DNA from: Calothrix sp. PCC 7716
GTDB taxonomy: Bacteria > Cyanobacteriota > Cyanobacteriia > Cyanobacteriales > Nostocaceae
Direction of reading: 5' to 3'
Length of the DNA: 64,000 nt
Assembly (NCBI RefSeq): GCF_019977735.1
Contig: NZ_AP025018.1
Coordinates: 11,040,580 to 11,104,579 of the forward strand
Made by a program: the position numbers and the translations under genes. Positions within the stretch are counted from its first letter, which is position 1, and each line of letters begins with the position of its first letter. Positions 35,899 to 45,500 of the stretch are shown piece after piece. The notes beneath the pieces were generated by a model that was given only the letters and a program-made list of their open reading frames with translations, was not told where the DNA came from and did no database searches.

Positions 35899-37491
35899 CT
35901 ACGGGGAAGGGTCTTTGGTGAAGTAGTTTACGTCTGTTGGGTTGATTAAATCTGGTGTTGTCCAACCGTTGATGTCGTATTCTGCCATGCATTGTTCGGC
36001 GAAACCTTTATAGAGTTGAGTTTGACCTGTTGCTATTGCTCCATATAATGCTTGAATCCGAATTTCTTCGTGGTTGCCTGCGTAGTTTCTTTCGTACAAT
36101 TCATGGCGCCCACCAAATTCTGAGCCGAAAGCGTCCCAAAGTAATTTCATTAATTTAACTCTATCGATAGCTTCGTAATTATTGGAACCACGAATATATT
36201 TATCTAAGTAAGGTCGTAGTTCAGGGTTTTGAAAATCACTGGCGTGGGAGTTAATATATATTAAGCCACTACCTACTGTTTGTTCTATTATTTCTTTGAT
36301 ACGCGAGTACGCAACGGTTGAAAATACACGATATGCTGCTCCTGAGTCTGGGTTTGGTAATACGCTATCGCCAATCCAAGGTACAGGATTAAGTACCATA
36401 GAATCTGTTAAGCCCCAAAATAAATTTCGCCATGCAATGACTTCTCCGACTTGTACTTGTACACCTCGAAAGTTCGACGTACCAGTTGCTTCTACAGCTT
36501 TAAGTAAAAGTCCTGCAATAAAATCAAGTTTGACAGCAAGCCGAGTACATCCGTGTAAAGCTAAACGTTGAACGAAACCAGAAGCAGGAAGCACTTTGTT
36601 TGTCTTTTCTAAGTCGCCATAAATCAGAACGTTTTCCCAAGGTACTAATACTTTATCTAGTACCATAATTGCATCGTTTTCATCTAAACGACTCGACAAT
36701 GGATAGTCGAAGGGACTGCCCATTACATCTGCTGTCATTGCATAACTTGGGCGACATATTAATTTTAACCCCGGCGCCGCTGTTGGTATTATGCAAGCAA
36801 GTGCAAATTCTTTCTTTTGTATAGGTAAACCATAGTGAGCAATAAAATTATAGTTAGTTAGGGCTGAATTTGTTGCCACAACTTTGGCGCCGCTGACAAT
36901 TAAACCTGCATCTGTTTCTTTCTCAACATGTACACAAACATCTGCTGTTTCATCCGCTGGACGGTTACGGTCAATTGGTGGATGTACAAGTGCATGGTTA
37001 AGATAAAATAATCTTTCTTGGGCACGACGATACCAAGCGAGAGCATTTTCTTTATATGGTGAGTAAATTTCGGTATTGGTGCCTAGCGTTGCTAAAAAAG
37101 CAGCTTTATAATCAGGTGAACGACCCATCCAACCATAACCAATACGCTGCCATGTTACTATCGCTTCTCTTGCTGCTACTAAATCTCGTGCGCTATATGG
37201 AACTTTGAAAAATGGATATGTAAATCCACCATTTCCTGTATCTGTATCACAAGTAAGTATATTTCTTAAATTTGGGTCATGCATCGCATCGTATAACCTG
37301 GCTACCATGCGCGCACAATTACGAAATGCTGGATGCTCTGTTACGTCTTTTACCCGCTCACCGTAAATCCAAACCTCTCGGTCATCGCGTAAACTTTCTA
37401 AATACTCATTACCAGTCATCGGTATTGTAATATCTTTCGGCTCACAATCTTTTACACTGGCACTTATATTTGTAATTGGCGTTGTAAACAT
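35899..37491 (-). CDS. 4-hydroxyphenylacetate 3-monooxygenase family flavin-dependent hydroxylase
   Basis: 530 residues of the HpaB/PvcC family (acyl-CoA dehydrogenase fold), which use FADH2 from a separate reductase to ortho-hydroxylate phenols. [26 protein letters not shown] is the family start, and [23 protein letters not shown] and [29 protein letters not shown] lie in the active-site region. No HpaC reductase is adjacent. The substrate may be a phenolic metabolite or a natural-product intermediate. Confidence 0.88.
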   Translation of the reverse strand: MFTTPITNISASVKDCEPKDITIPMTGNEYLESLRDDREVWIYGERVKDVTEHPAFRNCARMVARLYDAMHDPNLRNILTCDTDTGNGGFTYPFFKVPYSARDLVAAREAIVTWQRIGYGWMGRSPDYKAAFLATLGTNTEIYSPYKENALAWYRRAQERLFYLNHALVHPPIDRNRPADETADVCVHVEKETDAGLIVSGAKVVATNSALTNYNFIAHYGLPIQKKEFALACIIPTAAPGLKLICRPSYAMTADVMGSPFDYPLSSRLDENDAIMVLDKVLVPWENVLIYGDLEKTNKVLPASGFVQRLALHGCTRLAVKLDFIAGLLLKAVEATGTSNFRGVQVQVGEVIAWRNLFWGLTDSMVLNPVPWIGDSVLPNPDSGAAYRVFSTVAYSRIKEIIEQTVGSGLIYINSHASDFQNPELRPYLDKYIRGSNNYEAIDRVKLMKLLWDAFGSEFGGRHELYERNYAGNHEEIRIQALYGAIATGQTQLYKGFAEQCMAEYDINGWTTPDLINPTDVNYFTKDPSP

Positions 37492-37739
37492 TTAAATAAT
37501 TATTTAACTTGTATAACGATATCGCGTTAAACAAAATATTTTTTGACTATTTTTTAGCATTTTATATACATACAAATGCTTCTTCTAAATAAATATACGG
37601 TGATGTAAAGAAAAGTGTATAACTATTACAAAGCATTGAGGTTGTAGGGTGGGCACTGCCCACCTTACGAATTAACTAGTGACAATATTACAATTTAAGT
37701 TAAAATTAGTAGTACATTCGCGCAAAGGGAGCTACACCA

Positions 37740-38435
37740 ATGGTTACTCAGTTGCAACCGACAGTCCAAAAGGACATCATCTACCCTGAAAGTGATGGAC
37801 AACCAATGGCAGACAATACTAAGCAGTTTGAATTAATTGTATTTATTAAAAAGAACTGCGATTTACTGTTTGCAAATAACCCAGATGTTTTTGTGGCTGG
37901 GGACTTATTGTGGTATCCGGTTAAAGATGATAACGTAACTCGAAGGGCGCCTGACATAATGGTAGTCTTTGGCAGACAGAAAGGAGATAGAGGTTCCTAC
38001 GTTCAGTCACAAGAAAATAATATTCCTCCACAAGTTGTATTTGAAATTCTCTCTCCAGGCAACACTCATAAAGAAATGATTGCTAAATATAATTTCTATC
38101 AACGCTATGGTGTGGAAGAATATTATTTATATGACCCCAATACAAGTGAGTTAACGGGTTGGCTACGCTCAAATAATGAATTACAAGAAATTGAGCAAAT
38201 GACAGGTTAGATTAGTCCACGTTTAGGAATTCGTTTTGAACTACCAAATAATGAGCTACAAATTTTTCGTCCTGATGGACAACCATTTTTAACTTTCTTG
38301 GAACTCGACCAACTTAGAGAACAAGAACGTCAACGTGCAGAACAGGAACGTCAACGTGCAGAACAAGCTGAAGCACAGTTAGAAGCTTTACGTGCTTTAC
38401 TTCGAGAAAAAGGAATTAATCCAGAACAACTTTAA
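37740..38435 (+). pseudogene. Uma2-family (PD-(D/E)XK-like) nuclease with in-frame TAG at a conserved Trp
   Basis: The frame from ATG 37740 reads a Uma2 domain: APDIMVVFG (Asp), PPQVVFEILSPGNTHKEM (Glu and downstream) and KYNFYQRYGVEEYYLYDP. It stops at TAG 38208-38210 after EQMTG, then continues in the same frame (ISPRLGIRFELP, RPDGQPFLTFLEL, a charged RQRAEQ coil) to TAA at 38433-38435. Relatives have GWISPRLGI, so TAG replaces TGG. All catalytic residues precede the stop, but the last quarter is lost unless the codon is read through. Confidence 0.85.
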
Positions 38436-38512
38436 CTAATTTAAACTTTAATAAACTATTATAATTATGATTTTCATTGTTTGATTATCTAACTCTTGTG
38501 AGATGGTAGAGT

Positions 38513-38543
38513 TAGGAACGGGCAAGGATGCCCATTCCACAAG
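38513..38543. repeat. Dispersed palindromic repeat, reverse orientation
   Basis: AACGGGCAAGGATGCCCATTCC followed by ACAAG, the reverse of the copies at 19431 and 29139. It lies between the Uma2 frame and the end of hisIE. Confidence 0.7.
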
Positions 38544-38592
38544 ACACAGTATTAAATACTATCCGTTATATCCGTTATATCCGTTGCCAAAA

Positions 38593-39240
38593 TTATCGGC
38601 GCCTTTCTTGAAGTTTGCGGTATACGTCTTTAATATCTACTTTATGATGCGCTAATGCGACCATTGTGTGATAAAATAGGTCGGCAACTTCGCCTGCGAT
38701 TTCTTCGGCATTATCATCTTTAAACGCCATCACAACTTCGGCGCCTTCTTCACCTATTTTCTTCAAAATCTTGTTGTCGCCACCTGCAAATAACTTACAT
38801 GTGTAAGAGCTTTCGTTAGGGTTATCGCGACGGTCACAAATTACTTGAAATACTTGAGATAAAGTGTCTGCTGGAGGGGGAATTATGTTACCATCAATTT
38901 GGTGGAAGCAACTGCGCTCTCCGGTGTGGCAGGCTATATCACCAATTTGCTCGACGCTGACTAAAATCGCGTCGCTATCGCAATCGTAACGAATACTCTT
39001 TATCTTTTGCGTATGACCTGATGTGGCACCTTTGTGCCAAAACTCTTGACGCGAACGACTCCAAAACCAAGTTTCTCCAGTTTCCAAGGTTTTTTGTAAC
39101 GATTCGCTGTTCATCCAAGCCATCATTAACACTGTACCATCCAAGTAATCTTGGACAATGGCAGGTACAAGACCCTTTTCGTCGTAACGAATCTTATCAG
39201 TTGGGATAGCGTTGCGTAATGAATGTGACTCAGAAAACAT
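38593..39240 (-). CDS. hisIE: Bifunctional phosphoribosyl-AMP cyclohydrolase / phosphoribosyl-ATP diphosphatase
   Basis: 215 residues covering steps 2 and 3 of histidine synthesis. The HisI domain (about 10-120) has [32 protein letters not shown] and the zinc site [10 protein letters not shown] / CHTGERSCF. The HisE domain (about 125-215) has [16 protein letters not shown] and [16 protein letters not shown]. It is of fusion length typical for bacteria. hisB lies elsewhere in the window, as expected for scattered cyanobacterial his genes. Confidence 0.96.
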   Translation of the reverse strand: MFSESHSLRNAIPTDKIRYDEKGLVPAIVQDYLDGTVLMMAWMNSESLQKTLETGETWFWSRSRQEFWHKGATSGHTQKIKSIRYDCDSDAILVSVEQIGDIACHTGERSCFHQIDGNIIPPPADTLSQVFQVICDRRDNPNESSYTCKLFAGGDNKILKKIGEEGAEVVMAFKDDNAEEIAGEVADLFYHTMVALAHHKVDIKDVYRKLQERRR

Positions 39241-39381
39241 ACCAGTTGCTCACAGGGCCAGAATGATTCATTCAATCAACATACCATTCTTGACAAAACA
39301 ACTGGCAACTTTTTATTTTTTTGTACCTTCTACTTTTTCTAAATCCAGGATGATTTATTCACATTTCATTTCAACCAAAAC

Positions 39382-39567
39382 TTAAACACCAACACTTCTA
39401 TGCACTGCCGCTTGCATTCTAACAGCGCTTCGAGCAACTTGGTGAGCTTTGGAGGCCTCACCGTACCAGTGTACAGCCGAATTAAAGGCTGCTCTATAGA
39501 CATCCTGGCACTCTTGTGATAGAGAGCGAATTTCTACAGGTAAGTCTTGATTACATTTGTATAACAT
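39382..39567 (-). CDS. ChaB-like small protein
   Basis: 61 residues with the ChaB pattern: YKCNQDLPVEIRSLSQECQDVYRAAFNSAVHWYG, then a short helical tail (AHQVARSAVRMQAAVHR). ChaB proteins are small, named for cation transport regulation in E. coli, but their real role is unclear. It is divergent from hemL, with 106 bp between the starts. Confidence 0.7.
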   Translation of the reverse strand: MLYKCNQDLPVEIRSLSQECQDVYRAAFNSAVHWYGEASKAHQVARSAVRMQAAVHRSVGV

Positions 39568-39660
39568 ATTGTTATTTTTTTGGTTCAGCTATTCTTTTAC
39601 AATATAAAGTTTAAGGTATTTTTGCGCCTATCCTAGGATAGAGCTTCATTTATAGCATCG

Positions 39661-39676
39661 TAGGAGATAACCCTTG
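39661..39676 (+). promoter_or_regulatory. Ribosome binding site and TTG start of hemL
   Basis: TAGGAG at 39661-39666 is spaced seven bases from TTG at 39674, and no in-frame ATG precedes the conserved N-terminus. This makes TTG the likely initiator. Confidence 0.7.
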
Positions 39677-40972
39677 GTAAATACCACGATTAAAACCACA
39701 AAATCACAAGAAATTTTTGAGAAAGCTCAAAACCTAATGCCCGGTGGAGTTAGCTCTCCAGTCCGCGCTTTTAAGTCTGTCGGTGGACAGCCTATTGTGT
39801 TCGACCATGTGAAAGGCGCCTACATTTGGGATGTAGATGGCAATCAATACATCGACTACGTAGGCACATGGGGTCCTGCAATTTGTGGTCATGCACATCC
39901 CGATGTTATAGGCGCCCTCCATGCTGCTCTGGATAAGGGTACCAGCTTCGGCGCCCCAAGTCTATTAGAAAATGTCCTCGCTGAAATGGTTATCGATGCT
40001 GTACCAAGTATTGAAATGGTGCGCTTCGTTAACTCTGGTACAGAAGCCTGTATGGCGGTACTGCGGTTGATGCGCGCATTTACTGGACGCGATAAAGTCA
40101 TTAAATTTGAGGGTTGTTATCACGGTCACGCTGACATGTTCCTTGTTAAGGCAGGTTCGGGTGTGGCAACACTTGGTCTTCCTGACTCACCAGGAGTACC
40201 AAAATCAACTACTGCTAACACTCTCAATGCACCATACAATGATTTGGAAGCAGTAAAAGCATTATTTGAACAAAACAAAGACGAAATCGCTGGTGTCATT
40301 CTTGAGCCTGTTGTCGGAAATGCTGGGTTTATTACTCCTGATGCTGGCTTTTTAGAAGGACTCCGCGAACTTACTACTGAACACGGCGCCTTACTTGTGT
40401 TCGATGAAGTTATGACTGGTTTCCGCATTGCCTATGGTGGTGCCCAAGAAAAGTTCGGCGTTACACCTGACTTAACTACTTTAGGTAAAATTATTGGCGG
40501 CGGTTTACCTGTGGGCGCTTATGGTGGGCGCCGGGATATCATGTCAATGGTGGCGCCAGCAGGGCCAATGTATCAAGCAGGAACTTTATCGGGTAATCCT
40601 TTGGCGATGACGGCAGGTATTAAAACACTTGAGTTATTACAAAAGCCAGGTACTTACGAATATCTCGATAAAATTACTAAAAAGCTCGCTTCGGGTTTGT
40701 TACAAGTTGCCAAAGAAACAGGGCATGAAGCTTGTGGCGGTCAAATTAGCGGTATGTTTGGTATGTTCTTTACGTCTGGGCCTGTACACAGCTATGAAGA
40801 TGCGAAAAAGTCCGACACCGCTAAATTCGGACGTTTCCATCGTGGCATGTTAGAACAAGGCATTTACTTGGCGCCTTCACAGTTTGAAGCTGGGTTTACT
40901 TCCATATCCCACACTGATGAAGATATTGAACGGACTCTTGCTGCTGCACGAGAAGTAATGTCCAGTTTGTAG
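39674..40972 (+). CDS. hemL: Glutamate-1-semialdehyde 2,1-aminomutase
   Basis: 432 residues, full length. This PLP enzyme makes 5-aminolevulinate in the C5 pathway feeding heme, chlorophyll and phycobilins. [18 protein letters not shown] is the signature start; [20 protein letters not shown] and [16 protein letters not shown] (PLP Lys at about 271) are visible. It starts at TTG with a good ribosome binding site. AGTGCTG repeats follow the stop codon. Confidence 0.97.
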   Translation: MVNTTIKTTKSQEIFEKAQNLMPGGVSSPVRAFKSVGGQPIVFDHVKGAYIWDVDGNQYIDYVGTWGPAICGHAHPDVIGALHAALDKGTSFGAPSLLENVLAEMVIDAVPSIEMVRFVNSGTEACMAVLRLMRAFTGRDKVIKFEGCYHGHADMFLVKAGSGVATLGLPDSPGVPKSTTANTLNAPYNDLEAVKALFEQNKDEIAGVILEPVVGNAGFITPDAGFLEGLRELTTEHGALLVFDEVMTGFRIAYGGAQEKFGVTPDLTTLGKIIGGGLPVGAYGGRRDIMSMVAPAGPMYQAGTLSGNPLAMTAGIKTLELLQKPGTYEYLDKITKKLASGLLQVAKETGHEACGGQISGMFGMFFTSGPVHSYEDAKKSDTAKFGRFHRGMLEQGIYLAPSQFEAGFTSISHTDEDIERTLAAAREVMSSL

Positions 40973-41018
40973 TGCTGAGTGGAGTGCTGAGTGCTGAGTG
41001 ATGAGTGCTAAGTGCTGA
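40972..41018. repeat. AGTGCTG heptamer repeat after hemL
   Basis: Imperfect AGTGCTG / AGTGATG units begin at the hemL stop codon. Same family as those at 22452, 46432, 51995 and 56438. Confidence 0.8.
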
Positions 41019-41037
41019 GTTTGGGGGAGTAAAGTAG

Positions 41038-41337
41038 TTAGCTTCCCCATTCTAAGGTGATTTCTAGGTTTGCTGTATTGGTACCTTTGGCTAATACAGC
41101 AGTTAGTCTGCCTGAGTCTACACCAATTTCTACGCCAAACTTAACACTCGCTTTATCGGGCTTGACTTTTTGCACTGTTTCTGAAATTTCTTTAGCCAAA
41201 GATTCGATGGCGCCAGTAACCTCACTAAACGGTCGCGTTTGCAACCCAATTTTACGGTCGCCTATCGAAGTCGCCTCAACTCGAACTAATGTACCATCCG
41301 TAAGTTCAACAGAAATTATTTTGCTTTGAAATTCCAT
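41038..41337 (-). CDS. Trypsin-co-occurring domain (Trypco1, CU044_2847) protein
   Basis: 99 residues. VELTDGTLVRVEA, FSEVTGAIESLAKEI, KPDKASVKFGVEIGVDSGRLTAVLAKGTNTANLEITLEW is the typical Trypco1 layout. The family is found fused or next to trypsin-like proteases and to STAND/vWA-MoxR conflict systems. Here it stands alone, so its partner may be encoded elsewhere. Confidence 0.82.
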   Translation of the reverse strand: MEFQSKIISVELTDGTLVRVEATSIGDRKIGLQTRPFSEVTGAIESLAKEISETVQKVKPDKASVKFGVEIGVDSGRLTAVLAKGTNTANLEITLEWGS

Positions 41338-41416
41338 CTTGGTTACACATACTTTCTATGCTTTTATAGCATTTAAGCACATGTTAAAAATATAACTAGA
41401 AACCAGGTTTATACAC

Positions 41417-41431
41417 AGAAACCCGGTTTCT
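41417..41431. repeat. AGAAACCCGGTTTCT palindrome
   Basis: 15-mer with seven-base arms around C. Two further copies lie 20 bp apart after pyrC at 61552 and 61572. Confidence 0.6.
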
Positions 41432-41435
41432 GATA

Positions 41436-42323
41436 TCAATTTTTGCCTTCCCCAACGTTCATTGCCGCAATAACAGCTTTCTGACTAACGTCTTTGTAAA
41501 GACTATCTAAATACCTCATTACAATATCAGCCGTTGAAAAGTTTGGTAAGCTTTCTTCATCTTTGGCTAAAGGAATGGGACCTAAAACATCTAAAATCAT
41601 TTCACCAGTAGATGGTGCGATTACAACTAGAGAAGATTCTAGAGGTTGATTGTATTGCCAGTAGGTATCAAGATTAACCGGGTATTTTTGTGTAGGTAGT
41701 AATTCTTGAGTATTAGTTACTTCTGGTGGATTAATATCATCACTCTTATTTTCTTCCGACGTATCATCAGTTGTATTTATACCAATGTTTTTACCGCGCA
41801 GCTTGCGTAAATTGCTAATAACTTCTGCCTTGGTGCGTCCGCGTAACTGGAATAATACAAATGGGTCTTCGCTGAATCTATCACCTAATTGATAGTAAAC
41901 AGCAGCAACGTGCTTACAAGGATTTGCTTTATCAGGACATGAACATTTACTTCTGACATCTGACAGTGTAAATGGAAATAGTGACAAACCATTCGCAGTA
42001 AAAACTTGCTCGATATTTTGGGGCATTTCTCCAGCTAATAATTTTGCGGCAAAAATTGCCTTTTGTGACATAGTTTCAACTACGTAACCCCATTCTTCAT
42101 CACTAAAATGGTCAATAGAGAGCGATACACTGTAAGGTTCAACCTCGCTTCCTTGTACCTTTGCCAGAACTTTGGCGCCTTTAAATTCGATACTTAAAAC
42201 ATTACCTTGCCGTGAGTAATTTCTTGCACGCTCTAAACGCTTCTTAAAACGATAAGAATCAAGTAATTCTAGCCACCGTTGTGACCACCATTCGCGACTT
42301 GCTTGTAAAGTATAATCAGGCAT
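41436..42323 (-). CDS. SWIM zinc finger protein
   Basis: 295 residues. The SWIM motif CSCPDKANPCKHVAAVYY (CxCx(n)CxH) is at about 128-145, in a protein that pairs with SNF2-family helicases in many bacteria. The region after about 180 is low-complexity and ends in a helical tail. It is transcribed in the same direction as the SNF2 helicase gene 210 bp upstream and is probably its functional partner, although the gap holds repeats. DNA or protein binding is expected. Confidence 0.88.
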   Translation of the reverse strand: MPDYTLQASREWWSQRWLELLDSYRFKKRLERARNYSRQGNVLSIEFKGAKVLAKVQGSEVEPYSVSLSIDHFSDEEWGYVVETMSQKAIFAAKLLAGEMPQNIEQVFTANGLSLFPFTLSDVRSKCSCPDKANPCKHVAAVYYQLGDRFSEDPFVLFQLRGRTKAEVISNLRKLRGKNIGINTTDDTSEENKSDDINPPEVTNTQELLPTQKYPVNLDTYWQYNQPLESSLVVIAPSTGEMILDVLGPIPLAKDEESLPNFSTADIVMRYLDSLYKDVSQKAVIAAMNVGEGKN

Positions 42324-42328
42324 AAAAG

Positions 42329-42391
42329 TTAGGAGTTAGGAGTTAGGAGTTAGGAGTTAGGAGTTAGGAGTTAGGAGTTAGGAGTTAGGAG
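42329..42391. repeat. TTAGGAG heptamer array, nine units
   Basis: Nine uninterrupted TTAGGAG copies immediately upstream of the SWIM gene start. Same unit as at 22486 and 26918. Confidence 0.92.
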
Positions 42392-42412
42392 GGGGTGTGT
42401 TTACGAGGATAT

Positions 42413-42480
42413 CGTAGGGGCGGGTTCACGAAATATTTAGCACCGCTAGACGATATCTGTAAACCCGCCCTTACGAGATA
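42413..42480. repeat. Large imperfect palindrome (GGGCGGGTT...AACCCGCCC type)
   Basis: GTAGGGGCGGGTT and AACCCGCCCTTAC bracket about 38 bases. A related element lies after pnp at 49815-49875. Confidence 0.65.
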
Positions 42481-42533
42481 TAGGCATTTATAGACCCGCC
42501 TGCACAATTGCATTTTTACAGGCAGCACCGTAG

Positions 42534-45500
42534 TTATTCGTCGTCAATTACGGCGCCTCTATCGAGAAGAAGTAAATCACGTAGTTGGTTAGTGTCTAGT
42601 TCAGTTAACCATTGTTCTCCGGCGCCTACTACTTGTTCAGCTAGTTGCTTTTTGCTTTCTATCATGTCGTGGATTTTTTCTTCGAGTGTTCCAGTACATA
42701 CAAATTTATGGACTTGGACGTTACGAGTTTGACCTATCCGAAATACACGGTCGGTTGCTTGGTTTTCTACGGCAGGGTTCCACCATCTGTCAAAGTGGAA
42801 AACATGATTTGCGCGCGTTAAGTTTAAACCGACACCTCCCGCTTTTAAAGATAAGATCATTACTGGTGGTCCTTGAGGGTCATGTTGGAAACGGTCTATC
42901 ATTTCTTCACGCTGTTTCTTACTAGTACTTCCGTACAGGAAAAATATTTCCCGTCCTAGTCCTTTTTCTAAGTGTGGTTGAAGTAATTTACCCCACTCGG
43001 CAAATTGCGTAAATATTAATGCTCTATCTCCTTCTGCTAAAGCGACATCTAACATTTCATCTAATCGCTGTAGTTTGCCTGAGTCTTTAGTATTTATTGA
43101 ATCTTGTTTTAGGTATTGAGCAGGGTGATTACAAACTTGTTTGAGTTTGACTAATAATGCCAGAATCATACCGCGTCGCTGCACACCTTCGGCTTCGTCA
43201 ATTTCTGCTAAAGATTCTTCTACTACTTGTTGATATAACTTCGCTTGTTCAGAAGATAGTCCGCAGAAGACTGTCATTTCTTGCTTTTCTGGCAAATCTT
43301 GGATGATTTCACGGTCTGTTTTCAGGCGCCGTAATAAGAAAGGTTGTACCAAAGAGCGCAATTGTCCTAAAGATGAAGTATCACCGTATTTTTCTACGGG
43401 TGCTGCAAAGCGTCGCTGGAAGAATTGTTTATTGCCTAAATATCCTGGGTTGAGGAAATCTAAAATTGACCAAAGCTCTTGCAAACGGTTTTCTACAGGT
43501 GTACCAGTTAAGGCAATACGGAAAGTAGTTTCTAGTTGTCGTACTGCCTGTGATTGTTTGGCATCGGAATTTTTAATATTTTGCGCTTCGTCTAATACTA
43601 TAGTTTGCCACTCAACGGTTTGTAGTAATTTTAAATCGCGATGAACTAATGAATAGCTGGTAATTAGTACATCATGTTTCTTAACTGCGGTTTCAAATTG
43701 TTTTCCTTTCGGACGCTTATCACCGTGATATTGTAAAACCTTTAAAGTTGGGGCAAATTTCTTAAATTCACGCTCCCAGTTTCCTAATACTGAAGTTGGA
43801 CAAACAAGCAAGGTTGGTTTTTCAAGTATTTGTTGTTCTTTGAAATGTAGTAGAAGCGCAATGAATTGCACTGTATTGTGGCAAATAATATTATTTGCTA
43901 CAAAATTGTGATATTTACTCACTTCAAAGTCGTAGACCCAACCTTCATAGTCAATATCCTCTATGCTTTCGATTTTGCAGTAAAACACCTCTTGATTAAG
44001 CAGATGTTGTAAAGATTGTTGGGTTACTGTTAGGTATTCCAAATTTAAACTTGAGTAAGCTTCCAGAGTTTTATTTGTCCACTTTGAAGTTTTTAATTGC
44101 CGATACTCTTGTAAAGCCTCTCCACTGATAACTTTATCTAAACCAACTACTACCTGTTGCAAACTTTCTCTAGAAAATTGCTGTGTTCCATTAGTATATA
44201 CTGTGGTATACATACCAAAATGTCGCAACGGCAAACCTGTTGTTTTAATTACTTCTGCTACAATATCAGAAGCTGGAATTCCTTCTACATTAGTATTGCT
44301 TACTACCTGGCAAATTTTTTCTAACTTCTGCTGTTTTTCTGCAATTCCAAACCCAATTTCTTCTAGAAACCTGCGGGCACTATTACCACCAATAGTACCA
44401 ATATAGTAGGTACGATAAATACCAGAACCATTTGTAGCGCATTTCTGCTTTGGTGCTATTCGCATCCAAATTCCAAAGCGTCGTAGTAAAGTAGAAAGCT
44501 GCTGAATAATCATCTGCGAGGCAGAAGATATTTCAATGCTTCGCATACTGTAAATAACAGAACCTTCAGCGTCAAAATAATTGCGTAAGAAAATACGCAC
44601 GTTGCTCAAATCCGCTTGCATGATGAAAGACGGAATAATTTTTTCTGCTGATAAATTACCCCATTGATAGCCCTTGTTTTCCAGAAAGCGTTGATAGGAA
44701 CAACTACATAATGATAAATATGAAACTCCATTTCTTTTGTCAAGCAGAATTGAGGGGTGATTTATCTTAATACTATATTTTTGACTCAATCTGAAGAGTG
44801 TAAGTTGCAAATCTTCTAATATGGTCACATCTTTTTGGCTTACTCTTAATTTTGCCTCTTTTTTGTTTTCATCTCCTTCAGAAATTTGCCAAGCAATAAA
44901 TTTTACTAAATCAGGGTCAATAGATTCTCCTTGCCAAAGTAACTTAGCTGGCACACAAACATAGTCTCCTACTCGTAACTCATTTGTCCAACCTTTATTC
45001 GTTAAAAGTTTATGCTGACGAGTGATAGTTATATGGCTACCATCTTCCAAAGTTACTTTTCGTAACTGTTCTCGCACTTTTTGCCGATATAAACGCGCTA
45101 CTGGCGCCTGCACAATCTTGCTAGTGTCATCAATAGAGTTTACAAGTAAATCATCTGTTGGACTTGCCCAAAAACCTTCACCGTCAAATGCTGTTTCCCC
45201 AGCATAGCTGTTCCAAATTTCCTCTGCTGTGGTGATTTTCCCATTTACGTACATTAAAGTGTCATTTTTAACGCACTTACCGAGACCCATATCGTCCGCA
45301 AGACAGGCGCCTAAACCCCAACGTTCGAGAAAAGCTAACCAAGCAACACCGCGTTCTTGATAGGGACGTAATTCTCCCTTAAAGTCTTTGGGTGTAGGTA
45401 ATGTGGCGATGGCTTTATTGTTAGTTAAAGCTGTTACTAATTCTTGTAAGGCGCCTGAAGCTTCAAAGCTGACTACTGGTAGTTTTTCGATTGTCTGAGT

